A DNA stretch of 64,000 nt from Bacteroidota bacterium (GCA_029550865.1 JAKPGM010000057.1:25710-89709), one strand, 5' to 3'. Counted from the stretch's first letter, positions 28,021 to 38,325 are shown. The notes: a model not told the origin generated them from the letters alone. A program made the numbers and translations.

Positions 28021-31000
28021 TTAGAAAGTTAAATTCATACCGATAGTATAGGTTTTTGCAGCAGGATACATTCCACGGTCAACTCCGTAAGAATTAACAT
28101 TTCCGGTAATGCCAATTTCTGGGTCTGAACCCTTATATTTAGTGATCGTAAGCAAGTTGGCGACACTTACATAGACACGCAGTTTACCAATCTGGAGACG
28201 TTGAGAGATGCTAGCCGGTAAAGTATAACCCAACTGGATGTTTTTTAGTCTCAGAAAACTTCCATCTTCAAAGAACAAGCTATTAAATCCTATTTGTGTA
28301 CTACCTGTTGTAGGATCCTGATAACGTGCACGGAACCACTCGTTGGTATGATTATTGGGTGTCCAACGTTCGGTGTAAAAGTATTCCGGGCGGTTGAGGT
28401 GCAGGAAGTCGTTTCGTAAAGTATTATTGTAAATTTCCTTATCCAGCTCAGCATACCAGAACATGCTTAAATCAAAGCCTTTGTATTCAAGGTCAATATT
28501 CAAACCCAGTAACCACGTCGGGAGTGGTTTCCCTAAAGCTGTAAAGTCGTTAGCATCAATCTTACCATCAGGTAGTGTAGGTTTACCCGTTGCCGGATCG
28601 ATTCTTCCACCTACATCAGCTATTTTTACATCTCCAGGAACAGCATCGGGCTGAATAAGCGTTTTCTTGCCCGTAACGGGATCGGTATAGGTATAATTTC
28701 GTATTTCTTCCCAGCTCTGGAAGATACCCAATGCTTTGTATCCTCGGAAATACCAAACAGGTTGTCCTACCTCGAATGCTGTTTCTTCAGCGGGGGAACC
28801 ATGAGCCGAATACCCCTGTAACTTAGCAGCATTAAATTCTTTTACCTCATTGGTTTGATAGGTACCCGTTAACTTAACCGAATACTTAAGTTCCGATTCA
28901 CGCTGAGCGTATGTAACTTCTAAATCCACGCCATTATTGTCAATTCGACCAACATTATAATATGGAACTTCGTCGGTCCATGTAGCTTTAATAGGCCGTG
29001 CCAGAAGGTCCTTAGTGCGCTTGGAGTATACATCGAAGCCAATTACCAAACGATTTTTAAATAACCCTAAGTCAAATCCTCCGTCAATTTGTTCGGATGT
29101 TTCCCAGTGGAGTTTAGGGTTTTTAACCACACCAGTGATAATCGTTTTCGTACCCCCCAATATCGAAGCAGTCCTTGTGGAAATCCATTGCCAGGGATCG
29201 GCAGAAACATGACTACCATTCCGACCCCAGCTAGCCCTAATCTTTAATTGCGAAATAGCAGGCACATTAAAGAATGGTTCATTATGGACATTCCACCCGG
29301 CAGAAATGGAGGGGAAATAACCAAAACGATAGTCAGGGGCAAACTTCGATACACCGTCCCTACGGAGTGTAGCATTAACCATATATTTTTCATTATAGTT
29401 ATAGCTTACACGCCCGAAATACCCCATTTGAGTTAGAATATCCTTAAACCCTCCATTGGTACGGTTATATACATATATCGAGTCACCCGATTCCGGAACA
29501 GCATCGAGGAATGCCCAGTCTTCATTAGCCTCCTGCAAATTGATTCGCTGACCTTGAACGCTATAAGCCAGATATTTCTCAACTGACTGACCCGCCATCA
29601 CCGTAATATCGTGTCCATTTAAATTCTTATTAAAAGTAATCACATTATCGATCTGATATTTATAATATCTGGCTATTCTTTTAAATACATAACTATGGTC
29701 CCTAAAACGAGTATTGTTTATATAATACTTATCCCCCCAATTATCATTGGTAACATAGGATACCTCTGCGCTATAACTGGTTCGATAGTTTAAGAATTCA
29801 AATGGCTTAATTTCTGCATAGGTCGTTCCTATCAAACGTTCTGTGGTAGCTTTATCATTTTCAGCCAGTTTTATTTTAGCCAATGGATTAAAGCGTTCAT
29901 TTACCGGCATAGCCGTATTGGAATACCATCTACCATCATCAGTTTTTATTAAACCTTGCAAATAAGTCTGACGAGCAGCGGCAGTTTTGGGATACTGACC
30001 CACTCTTCGCAAATATGACCATATTTCAGAAGTATCGTTCCAAATAGCAGGAATGGTGGGATCGTGCGACATTGCAGCACTTATTACACCATCATAAAGG
30101 TCGTTAACCGGTATATTGCGTTGTTCAGAATGAGCAACATTAGCATTAGCACCAAGTTTCAACCATTTGTTAGCCTGAACATCACCATTTACTTTAAATG
30201 TGTAACGGGTAAAATTATTTCGTTCCTGCCCAACTACCCCATCCTGAGAAAAATAGGAAGCAGAGAGGTATAGATTAGCAGCTTCATTTCCCGTCATAGC
30301 GGAAACCGTATGACTTTGTATCGGAGCCGTATTAAATATTTCTTTCATCCAATCTGTCCCAGCATAAGTGGTATCAACATATTTACGTAGAATATTATAC
30401 CCTGCATCGGGTGCTGTAGGACTAAATAGTTGAGACTTGTATTGCTCAAACGAGAGTGGTACATTTTTGTTTAAAGCCCAACTGTTATATTGTGCTGAAG
30501 TAATTGTGCCATTCGATAGGGCTTCATCAGCTTTGGACTTTAAATATGCTTGCAAAGATGCAGGATCTTGGTACAAAACAGCTAAACTATCGTCAGCAGA
30601 CGACCAAAGTGGGACATTGGCCCCATACATCATGGTTGCAATTGCACGCAATTTGCCTAAACCGCCATTAAGATTGCCATACATTCTATCGTAGGCATAG
30701 GCTTCTCTAAAGTAATCGATATACTGACTTGCACTCATGACCGGAGCATAACTGGCCTGCTGCCAACCATAATATCCGTCGTATGAAACGCTAGCTTTGC
30801 CTTTTTTGTCCTTGCCCGACTTGGTTGTTACAATTATTACCCCATTGGCACCTTCAGAACCATAAATAGCAGCTGAAGCAGCGTCTTTAAGAACTTCTAC
30901 CGATTCAATATCATTGGGGTTAATTTCATTAAACACATACTTTGAAACCTTCATTCCATCGATGATAAACAAGGGGTCTGCATTTCCATTAGAAGAAACC

Positions 31001-31497
31001 CCACGAATACGGACTGTGACTTGTGCACCAGGATTCCCAGAAGTTTTGTTGAAAACAACTCCTGCAGTTCTTCCCTGCAACGACTGTTCTAATCGTGAAG
31101 AAGGTTGTCCTACCATTTCATCACTTTTAACTTTTGCTATCGCCCCCGTAACCAGGCTCTTTTTCTGTACACCATACCCGATGACCACTACTTCACTCAT
31201 TTCGGTGACTTCGGGACTCATGGCTACATCTATTACATTGCTTTCGCCCACTGTAATTTCTTGCGTAGCATAGCCCACGTAAGAAAATACCAGGGTAGAC
31301 CCAGTTGCTGCTGTAATGGAATACGTTCCATTCACATCGGTCACTACCGCCTTGTCGGTTCCTTTGATTTTGACCGTAGCGCCCGGAAGCGACGCCCCCG
31401 TTTCATCCACAACTTTCCCCGTAATTGGCTTTTCCTGCGCAAATGCAGCTGCCATTCCCATCAGGAAAGTGGCAAGAAGGAATACTTTTTTTACCAT
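28021..31497 (-). CDS. SusC/RagA family TonB-linked outer-membrane transporter
   Basis: The 1,158-residue protein has a signal peptide (MVKKVFLLATFLMGMAAAFA), a carboxypeptidase-regulatory-like domain (about 25-110; ITGKVVDETGASLPGATV), a TonB-box region (VVVIGYGVQKKSLVTGAI), the SusC plug signature (SSRLEQSLQGRTAGV; DAASAAIYGSEGANGVIIVTTK) and a 22-strand barrel ending GMNLTF. With the SusD-like lipoprotein it forms a lidded importer for oligosaccharides or peptides. The two genes form an operon. No sigma/anti-sigma pair or hybrid sensor typical of regulated loci lies next to it. Confidence 0.97.
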   Translation of the reverse strand: MVKKVFLLATFLMGMAAAFAQEKPITGKVVDETGASLPGATVKIKGTDKAVVTDVNGTYSITAATGSTLVFSYVGYATQEITVGESNVIDVAMSPEVTEMSEVVVIGYGVQKKSLVTGAIAKVKSDEMVGQPSSRLEQSLQGRTAGVVFNKTSGNPGAQVTVRIRGVSSNGNADPLFIIDGMKVSKYVFNEINPNDIESVEVLKDAASAAIYGSEGANGVIIVTTKSGKDKKGKASVSYDGYYGWQQASYAPVMSASQYIDYFREAYAYDRMYGNLNGGLGKLRAIATMMYGANVPLWSSADDSLAVLYQDPASLQAYLKSKADEALSNGTITSAQYNSWALNKNVPLSFEQYKSQLFSPTAPDAGYNILRKYVDTTYAGTDWMKEIFNTAPIQSHTVSAMTGNEAANLYLSASYFSQDGVVGQERNNFTRYTFKVNGDVQANKWLKLGANANVAHSEQRNIPVNDLYDGVISAAMSHDPTIPAIWNDTSEIWSYLRRVGQYPKTAAARQTYLQGLIKTDDGRWYSNTAMPVNERFNPLAKIKLAENDKATTERLIGTTYAEIKPFEFLNYRTSYSAEVSYVTNDNWGDKYYINNTRFRDHSYVFKRIARYYKYQIDNVITFNKNLNGHDITVMAGQSVEKYLAYSVQGQRINLQEANEDWAFLDAVPESGDSIYVYNRTNGGFKDILTQMGYFGRVSYNYNEKYMVNATLRRDGVSKFAPDYRFGYFPSISAGWNVHNEPFFNVPAISQLKIRASWGRNGSHVSADPWQWISTRTASILGGTKTIITGVVKNPKLHWETSEQIDGGFDLGLFKNRLVIGFDVYSKRTKDLLARPIKATWTDEVPYYNVGRIDNNGVDLEVTYAQRESELKYSVKLTGTYQTNEVKEFNAAKLQGYSAHGSPAEETAFEVGQPVWYFRGYKALGIFQSWEEIRNYTYTDPVTGKKTLIQPDAVPGDVKIADVGGRIDPATGKPTLPDGKIDANDFTALGKPLPTWLLGLNIDLEYKGFDLSMFWYAELDKEIYNNTLRNDFLHLNRPEYFYTERWTPNNHTNEWFRARYQDPTTGSTQIGFNSLFFEDGSFLRLKNIQLGYTLPASISQRLQIGKLRVYVSVANLLTITKYKGSDPEIGITGNVNSYGVDRGMYPAAKTYTIGMNLTF

Positions 31498-31924
31498 ACG
31501 TTTGTTGTTTAATAGTTAATTAGTTAATAGTTAATAGTTTTGTTTGAAAGTCAATTGAAAACAAACTTCCTCCAAATGTAGAGGCATTCGCCCATTTTCC
31601 TATATTTAAATATACGTAAAATTTACGACATCCCTACTATTTATGTACCACATTTTTTTATTTTGCTAATTATCAGCATATTAACAAGTGTTATTTTTAC
31701 ATTTATTTTAACGTATAGCATTTTATGTTATGCCTAAATCTAAAAGTTATTTACTGTCGCAAACTTGGTTGGATAGTTTATCATCACCTGAGAAAAAATG
31801 AATTATCGTAACGAAGCAAAATTTGATTATTTTCTTTGTTAAAGTTGATATTTGAAGTAATTTAGCCCTTTACTAAGGTCAACACGATTTTTATTGACCC
31901 GATTAAAAATAAATATACGCTGAC
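31498..31924. promoter_or_regulatory. divergent intergenic region between the SusC-like gene and a glycosyltransferase
   Basis: This 427-base A/T-rich gap holds no gene. For the glycosyltransferase, TTTG at 31835-31838 and TAATTTAGC at 31858-31866 are 19 bases apart, a good promoter with one mismatch. For the SusC-like gene the minus strand has TACATTTGG (31572-31580), a -7 match without a clear -33 partner. Short direct repeats of TTAATAGTTAA type lie just before the SusC-like start. Confidence 0.55.
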
Positions 31925-33058
31925 ATGAAGGCAATTTTGATAGGCCCTGCTCATCCGTTACGCGGAGGAATTGCAAACTTTAACGAGTCGCTGGCCATCG
32001 CATTTATCAAAAACTCAATAGAAACAACTATTGTCTCATACTACTATCAATATCCACGATTCCTGTTCCCAGGTGAAACCCAAACAGTAGAAGGGAAACC
32101 CACCTATCTACTAAAAATCAAGCCACTGATAAGTAGTATAAATCCTTTTTCATGGCTAAAAACTGCTCGTTATCTTTCGCACGAATCACCCGACATTGTT
32201 GTAGTACAGTTCTGGCTACCCTATTTGGCGCCTGCCCTGGGATCGATTCTACGCCTTTTTAGAGGTCGTAACACCAAAATTATTGGCATTATGCACAATG
32301 TTTTTCCGCACGAAAAACGTTTTGCCGATAAATTGCTTACTCGATACTTTATCAATAGCTGTCATGGTTTTATTTGTCTTTCAAAGTCGGTGCTGCTACA
32401 ATTAGAAACGCTAACCCCAAATCCTAACAAACTTTTTGTTCCACATCCCATTTACGATATTTTTGGGGATAAAGTGTCTAAAACCGAAGCCCGGAAGCAT
32501 TTAGGGCTGTCGGACGCTGATAAAGTATTGCTTTTCTTTGGGATTATCCGCAAATACAAAGGGCTGGAATTACTTTTACGTGCGATAGCTACCGACAGGG
32601 TAAAAAAGCTAAACGTTAAACTCATTGTTGCCGGAGAGTTTTACGAGGACAAACGTTACTACTTCCAGTTGGCCGAGCAGCTCAACATAAAGCACCAGAT
32701 TGTTTTCACCGATCGTTTCATCCCCAACGACGAGGTAAAATATTATTTCTGTGCAGCCGATATGGTGGTGCAGCCCTATTTATCGGCAACACAAAGCGGA
32801 GTTACGCAAGTAGCTTACAACTTTGAACGTCCTATGTTGGTAACCAATGTAGGAGGATTATCGGAAATAGTTTTTGACCGACGCACAGGATATGTAACCG
32901 AAGTAAATGCCGAGGCTATAGCCCAGGCTATTGAAGACTTTTATGTAAACAATCGGGAAGATGAAATGGCTGCTAATGTTCTGGCCGAACAATATCGCTT
33001 TTCCTGGCACGCAATGGTAGACTCATTGCTACAATTGGCCGAATCGATCAAAAAATAA
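31925..33058 (+). CDS. family 4-like glycosyltransferase (GT-B fold)
   Basis: The 377-residue protein has the GT-B two-domain layout. The N-terminal domain starts with the acceptor-loop motif HPLRGGIANFN. The C-terminal donor domain has LLFFGIIRKYKGLELLLRA, the sugar-nucleotide segment DMVVQPYLSATQSGVTQVA and VTNVGGLSEIV. It transfers a sugar from a nucleotide donor, probably in surface glycan or glycolipid synthesis; donor and acceptor are not predictable. It stands alone behind its own promoter. Confidence 0.88.
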   Translation: MKAILIGPAHPLRGGIANFNESLAIAFIKNSIETTIVSYYYQYPRFLFPGETQTVEGKPTYLLKIKPLISSINPFSWLKTARYLSHESPDIVVVQFWLPYLAPALGSILRLFRGRNTKIIGIMHNVFPHEKRFADKLLTRYFINSCHGFICLSKSVLLQLETLTPNPNKLFVPHPIYDIFGDKVSKTEARKHLGLSDADKVLLFFGIIRKYKGLELLLRAIATDRVKKLNVKLIVAGEFYEDKRYYFQLAEQLNIKHQIVFTDRFIPNDEVKYYFCAADMVVQPYLSATQSGVTQVAYNFERPMLVTNVGGLSEIVFDRRTGYVTEVNAEAIAQAIEDFYVNNREDEMAANVLAEQYRFSWHAMVDSLLQLAESIKK

Positions 33059-33069
33059 GTAAATTAAAG

Positions 33070-33510
33070 TCACTTGCTTTCTTTAAACCCAAACATGATT
33101 GCCACACAGCCACTTTGAACATTTTCGACATTCGTAGTAGATGTGAGCACTTTTATCACAATTTTAAGTTGCTGACTAGACGAAAGCCTGAAGTCCCAGG
33201 TAGTAGCATAATTATGCTCCTTGTTAGAATATAGAACATTATTGTTGGCATCGACGACTTTAAACTCAATTTTGGGCAATTGTTCCGAACCACATACGGC
33301 AATACGATATTCGGTATCAGAATAAAAAGTTTTATAGAGTTCGGCCTCTTCCCCTTCGGTAAGAACAGCTGCATGAAAATTGCCATCATGAATGTATGGA
33401 TCGAGTGCTGCCTTACAAATCTTCTTTGCAAAGCCCTTACACTGTGCACTGGCATCAAACGCACCCAGAGTGACAATGAAAAGCAATACAATAGAAAAAA
33501 TTTTTTTCAT
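33070..33510 (-). CDS. small secreted protein of unknown function
   Basis: The 146-residue protein has a clear signal peptide (MKKIFSIVLLFIVTLGAFDASA). The mature part of about 125 residues has four cysteines (near the N-terminus, the middle and the C-terminus) and a beta-rich pattern with EGEEAELYKTFYSDTEYRI and SGCVAIMFGF. Proteins with this pattern recur as conserved hypotheticals in Bacteroidota, by recollection only. It lies 45 bases after the lipoprotein gene on the same strand, so they may be cotranscribed. Function unknown. Confidence 0.8.
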   Translation of the reverse strand: MKKIFSIVLLFIVTLGAFDASAQCKGFAKKICKAALDPYIHDGNFHAAVLTEGEEAELYKTFYSDTEYRIAVCGSEQLPKIEFKVVDANNNVLYSNKEHNYATTWDFRLSSSQQLKIVIKVLTSTTNVENVQSGCVAIMFGFKESK

Positions 33511-33555
33511 AGGATGCTTGGTTTTATAGTATAAATTCGTTGCACATTTTTCAAA

Positions 33556-34452
33556 TTACATAATAAAATTACTCCGTATCGAGCGAATTTTTTCCGTCAA
33601 TTCCTTAAAGACCTCAGGTGTCACTATCTGTTTTGAAGTTGACTTCAATGTAGTAACATTGGTGGCCTTATCAGTAACTGCCTCAACTTTTGAGGTTTTT
33701 ATTTCAATTTTGTCAAATATTTTTTTAAGCTCATTCATTTCAACATATACGGAAGCAACGTCCGGATTGTTTTTATTTTCTTCAAGAAGTTTTAACACAA
33801 TATCGAGTGAAAGCTTTTGATCGACAACTCTTTCCACAAGTTTGTTATCTTTTAGGTTATTCGGATCAATAAGGGATGTACCAATATATAATCCCTCAAT
33901 CCACCCCCCTACCAACACTATAGAGGCAACTGCTGTCCTGTCATTTTCTTTTAAGAAGCTACTGGTTGACATAAAAGTCTCGGATATAATATCCATGATA
34001 ACATCGCGGTTATTGATATTTTCTTCCAACCGTTGGATGGTTTTATTGTCAATTGCATCAAGTATACCCAGCCCATTGGCTAATTTCTTTGCAGCTTGCA
34101 TGTAATTGATGGCTGTTTGCGTTTGGTCGAACAAACTAGCAAAGCTTAAATCGGTAGTATATATGCCCAGATTCAAAGCCATACTCTTGGTGGTAGTATA
34201 ATTAGTAACATTGCTTAAAGGGTTAAGTAATTTTTCGTTATAAGTAGCCCCTGCAGTCTTAATAAGCATGGCTGTTTCCAGCGGAGAAGGCAATGAATAA
34301 AAAATCTTTTTTGCCTGATTTATATTTTCAATTATCTCTGTATCCACCTCTACCTGTACCTCGGGGACCTTCTTTTTGTTACATGAATTGCAACTACTTA
34401 TCATTCCCGCAAGGAATAGGACGACTATCCAGATAACTTTGAAATGTTTCAT
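33556..34452 (-). CDS. lipoprotein of unknown function
   Basis: The 298-residue protein has a lipoprotein signal with the lipid-modified Cys in MISSCNSCNKKK. The mature part is nearly all alpha-helical (long helices around EENINNRDVIMDIISETF and MNELKKIFDKIEI). SIVLVGGWIEGLYIG could form a helical hairpin or a membrane-associated patch. No enzyme motif is seen. It is probably anchored to the inner or outer membrane facing the periplasm. The secreted 146-residue protein follows in the same direction. Confidence 0.78.
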   Translation of the reverse strand: MKHFKVIWIVVLFLAGMISSCNSCNKKKVPEVQVEVDTEIIENINQAKKIFYSLPSPLETAMLIKTAGATYNEKLLNPLSNVTNYTTTKSMALNLGIYTTDLSFASLFDQTQTAINYMQAAKKLANGLGILDAIDNKTIQRLEENINNRDVIMDIISETFMSTSSFLKENDRTAVASIVLVGGWIEGLYIGTSLIDPNNLKDNKLVERVVDQKLSLDIVLKLLEENKNNPDVASVYVEMNELKKIFDKIEIKTSKVEAVTDKATNVTTLKSTSKQIVTPEVFKELTEKIRSIRSNFIM

Positions 34453-34640
34453 TGTACTGATGTTTTATTTTTTAAACCTATGTATTTTCATTTATTACAA
34501 AAACAAAAGTTAATATTTACAGTGGAAAATAAATAGGTTGTCCAAATATACAATATATTATTATAAGACCGATAAATTTAATTTGTTTTTTTTTAAACAT
34601 TTATAAAATGCTACTCAGTACGCAAGAAGTTTGATAGCGT

Positions 34641-35414
34641 TTATTCAATATTTTTTCGTACTTTTTCAAAGAAATCATGTAAAGCAGGCGTATTTTTTTG
34701 TTGAATCAACTCAGAAAGATGCTCCAGTACTTTTTTCATAGCATCAATCTGTTCGGCAGAATAGGGGCTACACAATACTTCCGAAAGCAAATAATTATTT
34801 TCCGACATCAACCCTCTGGCTATCTGCATATGTTTCTGAAAGGTTGTCCCAGGTGCTTTTTGCTTTTTAATACTTGCGCCAAATAACAAAGTAGTAACAA
34901 AAGGTATAGTGAGAGAATAGGCAATGGTACGATCATGCTCATCGAATGAATATTCAAAAATATTCAAATGGAGAGACTCGTAAAAACTCCGGAAGAACTG
35001 CTTACCCTCTTCATCGCCCTCGGTTATAATTATAGCATTTTGCCTGGCTAATTCCTTAATATTAGCAAATGTGGGTCCAAACATTGGATGGGTAGAAACA
35101 AACCTACGTCCTGTTTTTTGATAATATGCGTGTAATCCATTTTTCACGCTGGCAATGTCGGACAAAATACAATCATCGGGGAGCACTGGTAGAAGCTCGT
35201 CAAATGCCTCGAAAGTATGTTGAAGACTCACCGCATTGATTACCATCTGTGGTTGAAATTCTCTAACTTCCTCTAGCGTAGTAAAACGATGACAGCTGAA
35301 TAAAAATTTTAGACGTTGCTTGTTTTTATCCATTACCGCAATGTCATGGTCGAGGCAAAGAGCATCCACCAACCATGCCCCCATATTTCCAGCTCCTACG
35401 ATTAATATTTTCAT
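34641..35414 (-). CDS. tyrA: prephenate dehydrogenase
   Basis: The 257-residue protein begins with an NAD(P)-binding Rossmann motif GAGNMG (residues 7-12). It continues with DIASVKNGLHAYY and STHPMFGPTF, which contains the prephenate-binding His of the TyrA family, and HDRTIAYSLTIPF further on. The enzyme converts prephenate to 4-hydroxyphenylpyruvate in tyrosine synthesis. There is no fused chorismate mutase or ACT domain. A TACTTTTGT element on the minus strand (35523-35531) is a good -7 box. Other aromatic genes are not adjacent. Confidence 0.92.
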   Translation of the reverse strand: MKILIVGAGNMGAWLVDALCLDHDIAVMDKNKQRLKFLFSCHRFTTLEEVREFQPQMVINAVSLQHTFEAFDELLPVLPDDCILSDIASVKNGLHAYYQKTGRRFVSTHPMFGPTFANIKELARQNAIIITEGDEEGKQFFRSFYESLHLNIFEYSFDEHDRTIAYSLTIPFVTTLLFGASIKKQKAPGTTFQKHMQIARGLMSENNYLLSEVLCSPYSAEQIDAMKKVLEHLSELIQQKNTPALHDFFEKVRKNIE

Positions 35415-36114
35415 GCAATGCCAAGTATTTTAATCATGCAAATGTCTTTTGCTTAAATCTCAACGACCAGTATACCCATCTGTAAACGTTGTATCGCTAA
35501 TTATTATCCTATAAATTAGAAAACAAAAGTAATATTTTGTAGGCTTTTTCCTCGAAAAATATTTTTTTATTATTGGTCTTCATGAAACGAGCATGTATAG
35601 CAGTATACACAAATGAGTATGAAAATATTTATCCTTTACGTACTTGCCATGTGTAGGAAACTCATAACATGCGAGTTCCATCCAACCTTTACAAAAAATT
35701 AATAATATCTTCGGATGTATAAAAGTTTTAGCCAAAATACCAACATTTGTTAAAATTGTTTTCCTTCTTTATTTATATAATAATAGTCTTCTTCGTTATA
35801 AAATCAAAGTAATAAATATCTGGATAAAAATTCAAATATCTCGATGCCTGCCTTAAATTATTCCTTCGAAAAAGTATTTATTATTTTTAGTACTATAATA
35901 AATTATAAGGTGTTTTATTAGAAATACACCAATTTTATATAAACACTCATTAATATTTTATATTTTTTATAATTATTACAATTTTTTATTACATATTATC
36001 ATTATATTAAAATAATTTTGATAAAATTTTCTATAAAATATAATTTTTTAAAAACTTTTATTATTTTTGCCATGTTAAAACATATAAAATATATTTTTTA
36101 AACAAAAAAGTGGT
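35415..36114. promoter_or_regulatory. 700-bp A/T-rich region between tyrA and the glutamine synthetase gene
   Basis: No gene is supported here. It holds one full copy of the 139-bp repeat (35579-35717). Beyond it, bases from about 35870 to 36110 are extremely A/T-rich, with only scattered G or C. An inverted repeat GGTGT/ACACC (35909-35930) and two -7-like boxes (TAATTTTG at 36013-36020 and TATTTTTGC at 36062-36070) lie in that stretch and could serve the glutamine synthetase gene. Confidence 0.6.
35579..35717 (+). repeat. 139-bp dispersed repeat, copy A
   Basis: It reads toward the right, from GAAACGAGCATGTATAGCA to its ATG end CTTCGGATG (35712-35717 is CGGATG). The ATG opens only a 12-codon frame that stops at once, and the next gene starts about 400 bases on. 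The copy aligns over its whole length with those at 40388, 44582, 61909 and 63862. Confidence 0.85.
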
Positions 36115-38304
36115 ATGGAAACATTAAGACAGAAAGCATTAGAGCAGGTTTTTTCGCGCAAACCACAAATTGCCACACCACCTGCAGCCAAAACATCTGA
36201 ATATTTTGGAATGTATGTATTCGATAAGCCTAAGATGATGAAATATTTATCGAAAGAGGCTTATCGTGCGGTTGAATTAGCTATCGAGAAAGGCATCCGC
36301 ATTGAACGTAGAATGGCTGACCAGATTGCTGCTGGGATGAAAGCCTGGGCGCTGGAAATGGGCGCCACCCACTACACCCATTGGTTTCATCCATTAACGG
36401 AAGGAACTGCTGAAAAACATGATGCCTTCATGGAACCAGTAGGCAATGGAGAGGTCATAGAAGAGTTTACCGGAAAATTACTGGTACAGCAGGAACCGGA
36501 TGCCTCCAGCTTCCCAAGTGGTGGTATACGTAGCACCTTTGAAGCAAGAGGCTACACGGCATGGGCTCCTTCATCACCCGCCTTCATCCTCGATCGTACC
36601 CTATGTATTCCCACAATCTTCATCTCGTACACTGGCGAAATGCTCGACAACAAAGGGCCTCTGTTAAAAGCTCTTCATGCTGTCGACCAGGCTGCCACAG
36701 CTGTATGTCAGTATTTCGACAAAAATGTACAAAGAGTTTTCGCCTACCTGGGATGGGAACAGGAATATTTCCTGATTGACGAAGCGCTATACTGGGCTCG
36801 TCCCGACCTGGTGATGACCGAACGTACGCTGATGGGACATGAATCGGCTAAAAACCAACAGCTTGAGGATCAATATTTTGGCTCCATCCCCGAACGGGTA
36901 AAAGCCTTCATGGCTGAGCTCGAGTACGAAGCATGGAAGTTGGGAATCCCTGCAAAGACCCGTCACAACGAAATAGCACCCAATCAGTTTGAGGTTGCAC
37001 CGGTGCACGAAGAATGCAATTTGGCTGTTGACCACAACCTTCTGATTATGGAATTAATGCGTCGGGTTGCACGCAAACATAATTTCCGCGTATTGCTGCA
37101 TGAGAAACCATTTAAGGGTGTAAACGGTTCGGGTAAGCATAACAACTGGTCACTGGGAACCGACACAGGGGTAAACCTGCTTTCTCCTACCAAAACCCCA
37201 AAAGGTAATTTACAATTCCTGACATTTTTGGTGAATATACTGAAGGCAGTACATAATAACGATGATTTATTGAAAGCTTCTATTGTTTCGGCAGGTAATG
37301 CCCATCGTTTGGGTGCCAATGAAGCTCCACCTGCTATTATCTCGGTATTTCTTGGCAACCAGGTAAGCCGGATGCTCGACGAAATTGAAAAAAAGGTCAC
37401 CGGCGCTAAAATGACCGCTGAAGAAAAAACTGCATTAAAGCTCGACATTGGTCGTATTCCTGAGATACTCCTGGATAATACCGATCGCAACCGCACATCA
37501 CCTTTCGCCTTCACTGGTAATCGTTTCGAATATCGGGCGGTAGGCTCATCGGCAAACTGTGCCTCGGCCATGACCACTCTCAATGCTGCAGTTGCTCAAC
37601 AGCTGACAATCTTCAAAAAAGATGTCGATGCTCTCATCAAGAAAGGCGTTAAAAAGGATGAAGCTATCCTGCAGGTTTTAGCCCGCTATATCAAAGAATC
37701 AAAGCCCATTCGTTTTGAGGGTAATAACTATAGTGAGGAATGGAAGAAAGAAGCCAAAAAACGCGGCCTGAACGTTGATGGTACCGTACATATCCTGAAT
37801 CGTCTCTGGGCCTCACCAAAAGCTCTTAAACTATTTGAAGATACTAAAGTATTTAATCACAAAGAACTTGAAGCAAGAGCCGAAATTCGACAGGATATTT
37901 ATGTAAAAAAGATTCAAATTGAATCTCGCGTACTGGGCGATCTGGCTATGAATCATATCGTACCGGTGGCCATCGACTACCAGACCTCTTTGCTCGAGAA
38001 TATTAAGGCCATGAAAGAAATTTTTAGTGAAAAAGAATTTCAGGAATTGGCATCCGCTCGCATCGAGCTGGTAAAGGAAATCAACCATCATATCTCGACC
38101 ATTAAGGCCAAAGTAAACGAGATGATTGAAGCACGGAAGGTAGCAAATAAACTCGAAGATATCAACGACAGAGCAAAGTCGTACCACGAAAATGTGGAAC
38201 CTTACTTCGAAGAAATACGCTACCACATCGATAAGCTTGAACTCATTGTTGACGATGTTAAATGGCCTTTGCCCAAATATCGTGAGTTATTATTTATCCG
38301 ATAA
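36115..38304 (+). CDS. glnN: glutamine synthetase, class III
   Basis: The 729-residue length and the order of motifs mark the large GSIII type (GlnN) rather than the 450- to 470-residue GlnA. Features seen are THWFHPLTEGTAEKHD, SSFPSGGIRSTFEARGYTAWAP, the catalytic block GWEQEYFLID, the metal/substrate segments PAKTRHNEIAPNQFE and EKPFKGVNGSGKHNNWS, and NRTSPFAFTGNRFEYRAVGSS. It makes glutamine from glutamate, ammonia and ATP in the cytoplasm. It stands alone behind a long A/T-rich leader and ends with a strong terminator. Nitrogen-responsive control is likely but not shown. Confidence 0.96.
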   Translation: METLRQKALEQVFSRKPQIATPPAAKTSEYFGMYVFDKPKMMKYLSKEAYRAVELAIEKGIRIERRMADQIAAGMKAWALEMGATHYTHWFHPLTEGTAEKHDAFMEPVGNGEVIEEFTGKLLVQQEPDASSFPSGGIRSTFEARGYTAWAPSSPAFILDRTLCIPTIFISYTGEMLDNKGPLLKALHAVDQAATAVCQYFDKNVQRVFAYLGWEQEYFLIDEALYWARPDLVMTERTLMGHESAKNQQLEDQYFGSIPERVKAFMAELEYEAWKLGIPAKTRHNEIAPNQFEVAPVHEECNLAVDHNLLIMELMRRVARKHNFRVLLHEKPFKGVNGSGKHNNWSLGTDTGVNLLSPTKTPKGNLQFLTFLVNILKAVHNNDDLLKASIVSAGNAHRLGANEAPPAIISVFLGNQVSRMLDEIEKKVTGAKMTAEEKTALKLDIGRIPEILLDNTDRNRTSPFAFTGNRFEYRAVGSSANCASAMTTLNAAVAQQLTIFKKDVDALIKKGVKKDEAILQVLARYIKESKPIRFEGNNYSEEWKKEAKKRGLNVDGTVHILNRLWASPKALKLFEDTKVFNHKELEARAEIRQDIYVKKIQIESRVLGDLAMNHIVPVAIDYQTSLLENIKAMKEIFSEKEFQELASARIELVKEINHHISTIKAKVNEMIEARKVANKLEDINDRAKSYHENVEPYFEEIRYHIDKLELIVDDVKWPLPKYRELLFIR

Positions 38305-38325
38305 TGATGGTATAAATATCAGCCA

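Noticed and set aside
26445..31497. Complete polysaccharide utilisation locus
   Set aside because: Only the SusC/SusD pair is present; no glycoside hydrolase, sulfatase or regulator adjoins it.
35579..35717. CRISPR array
   Set aside because: The repeat copies are long, dispersed by kilobases and found in both orientations; no regular short repeat-spacer pattern occurs anywhere in the window.
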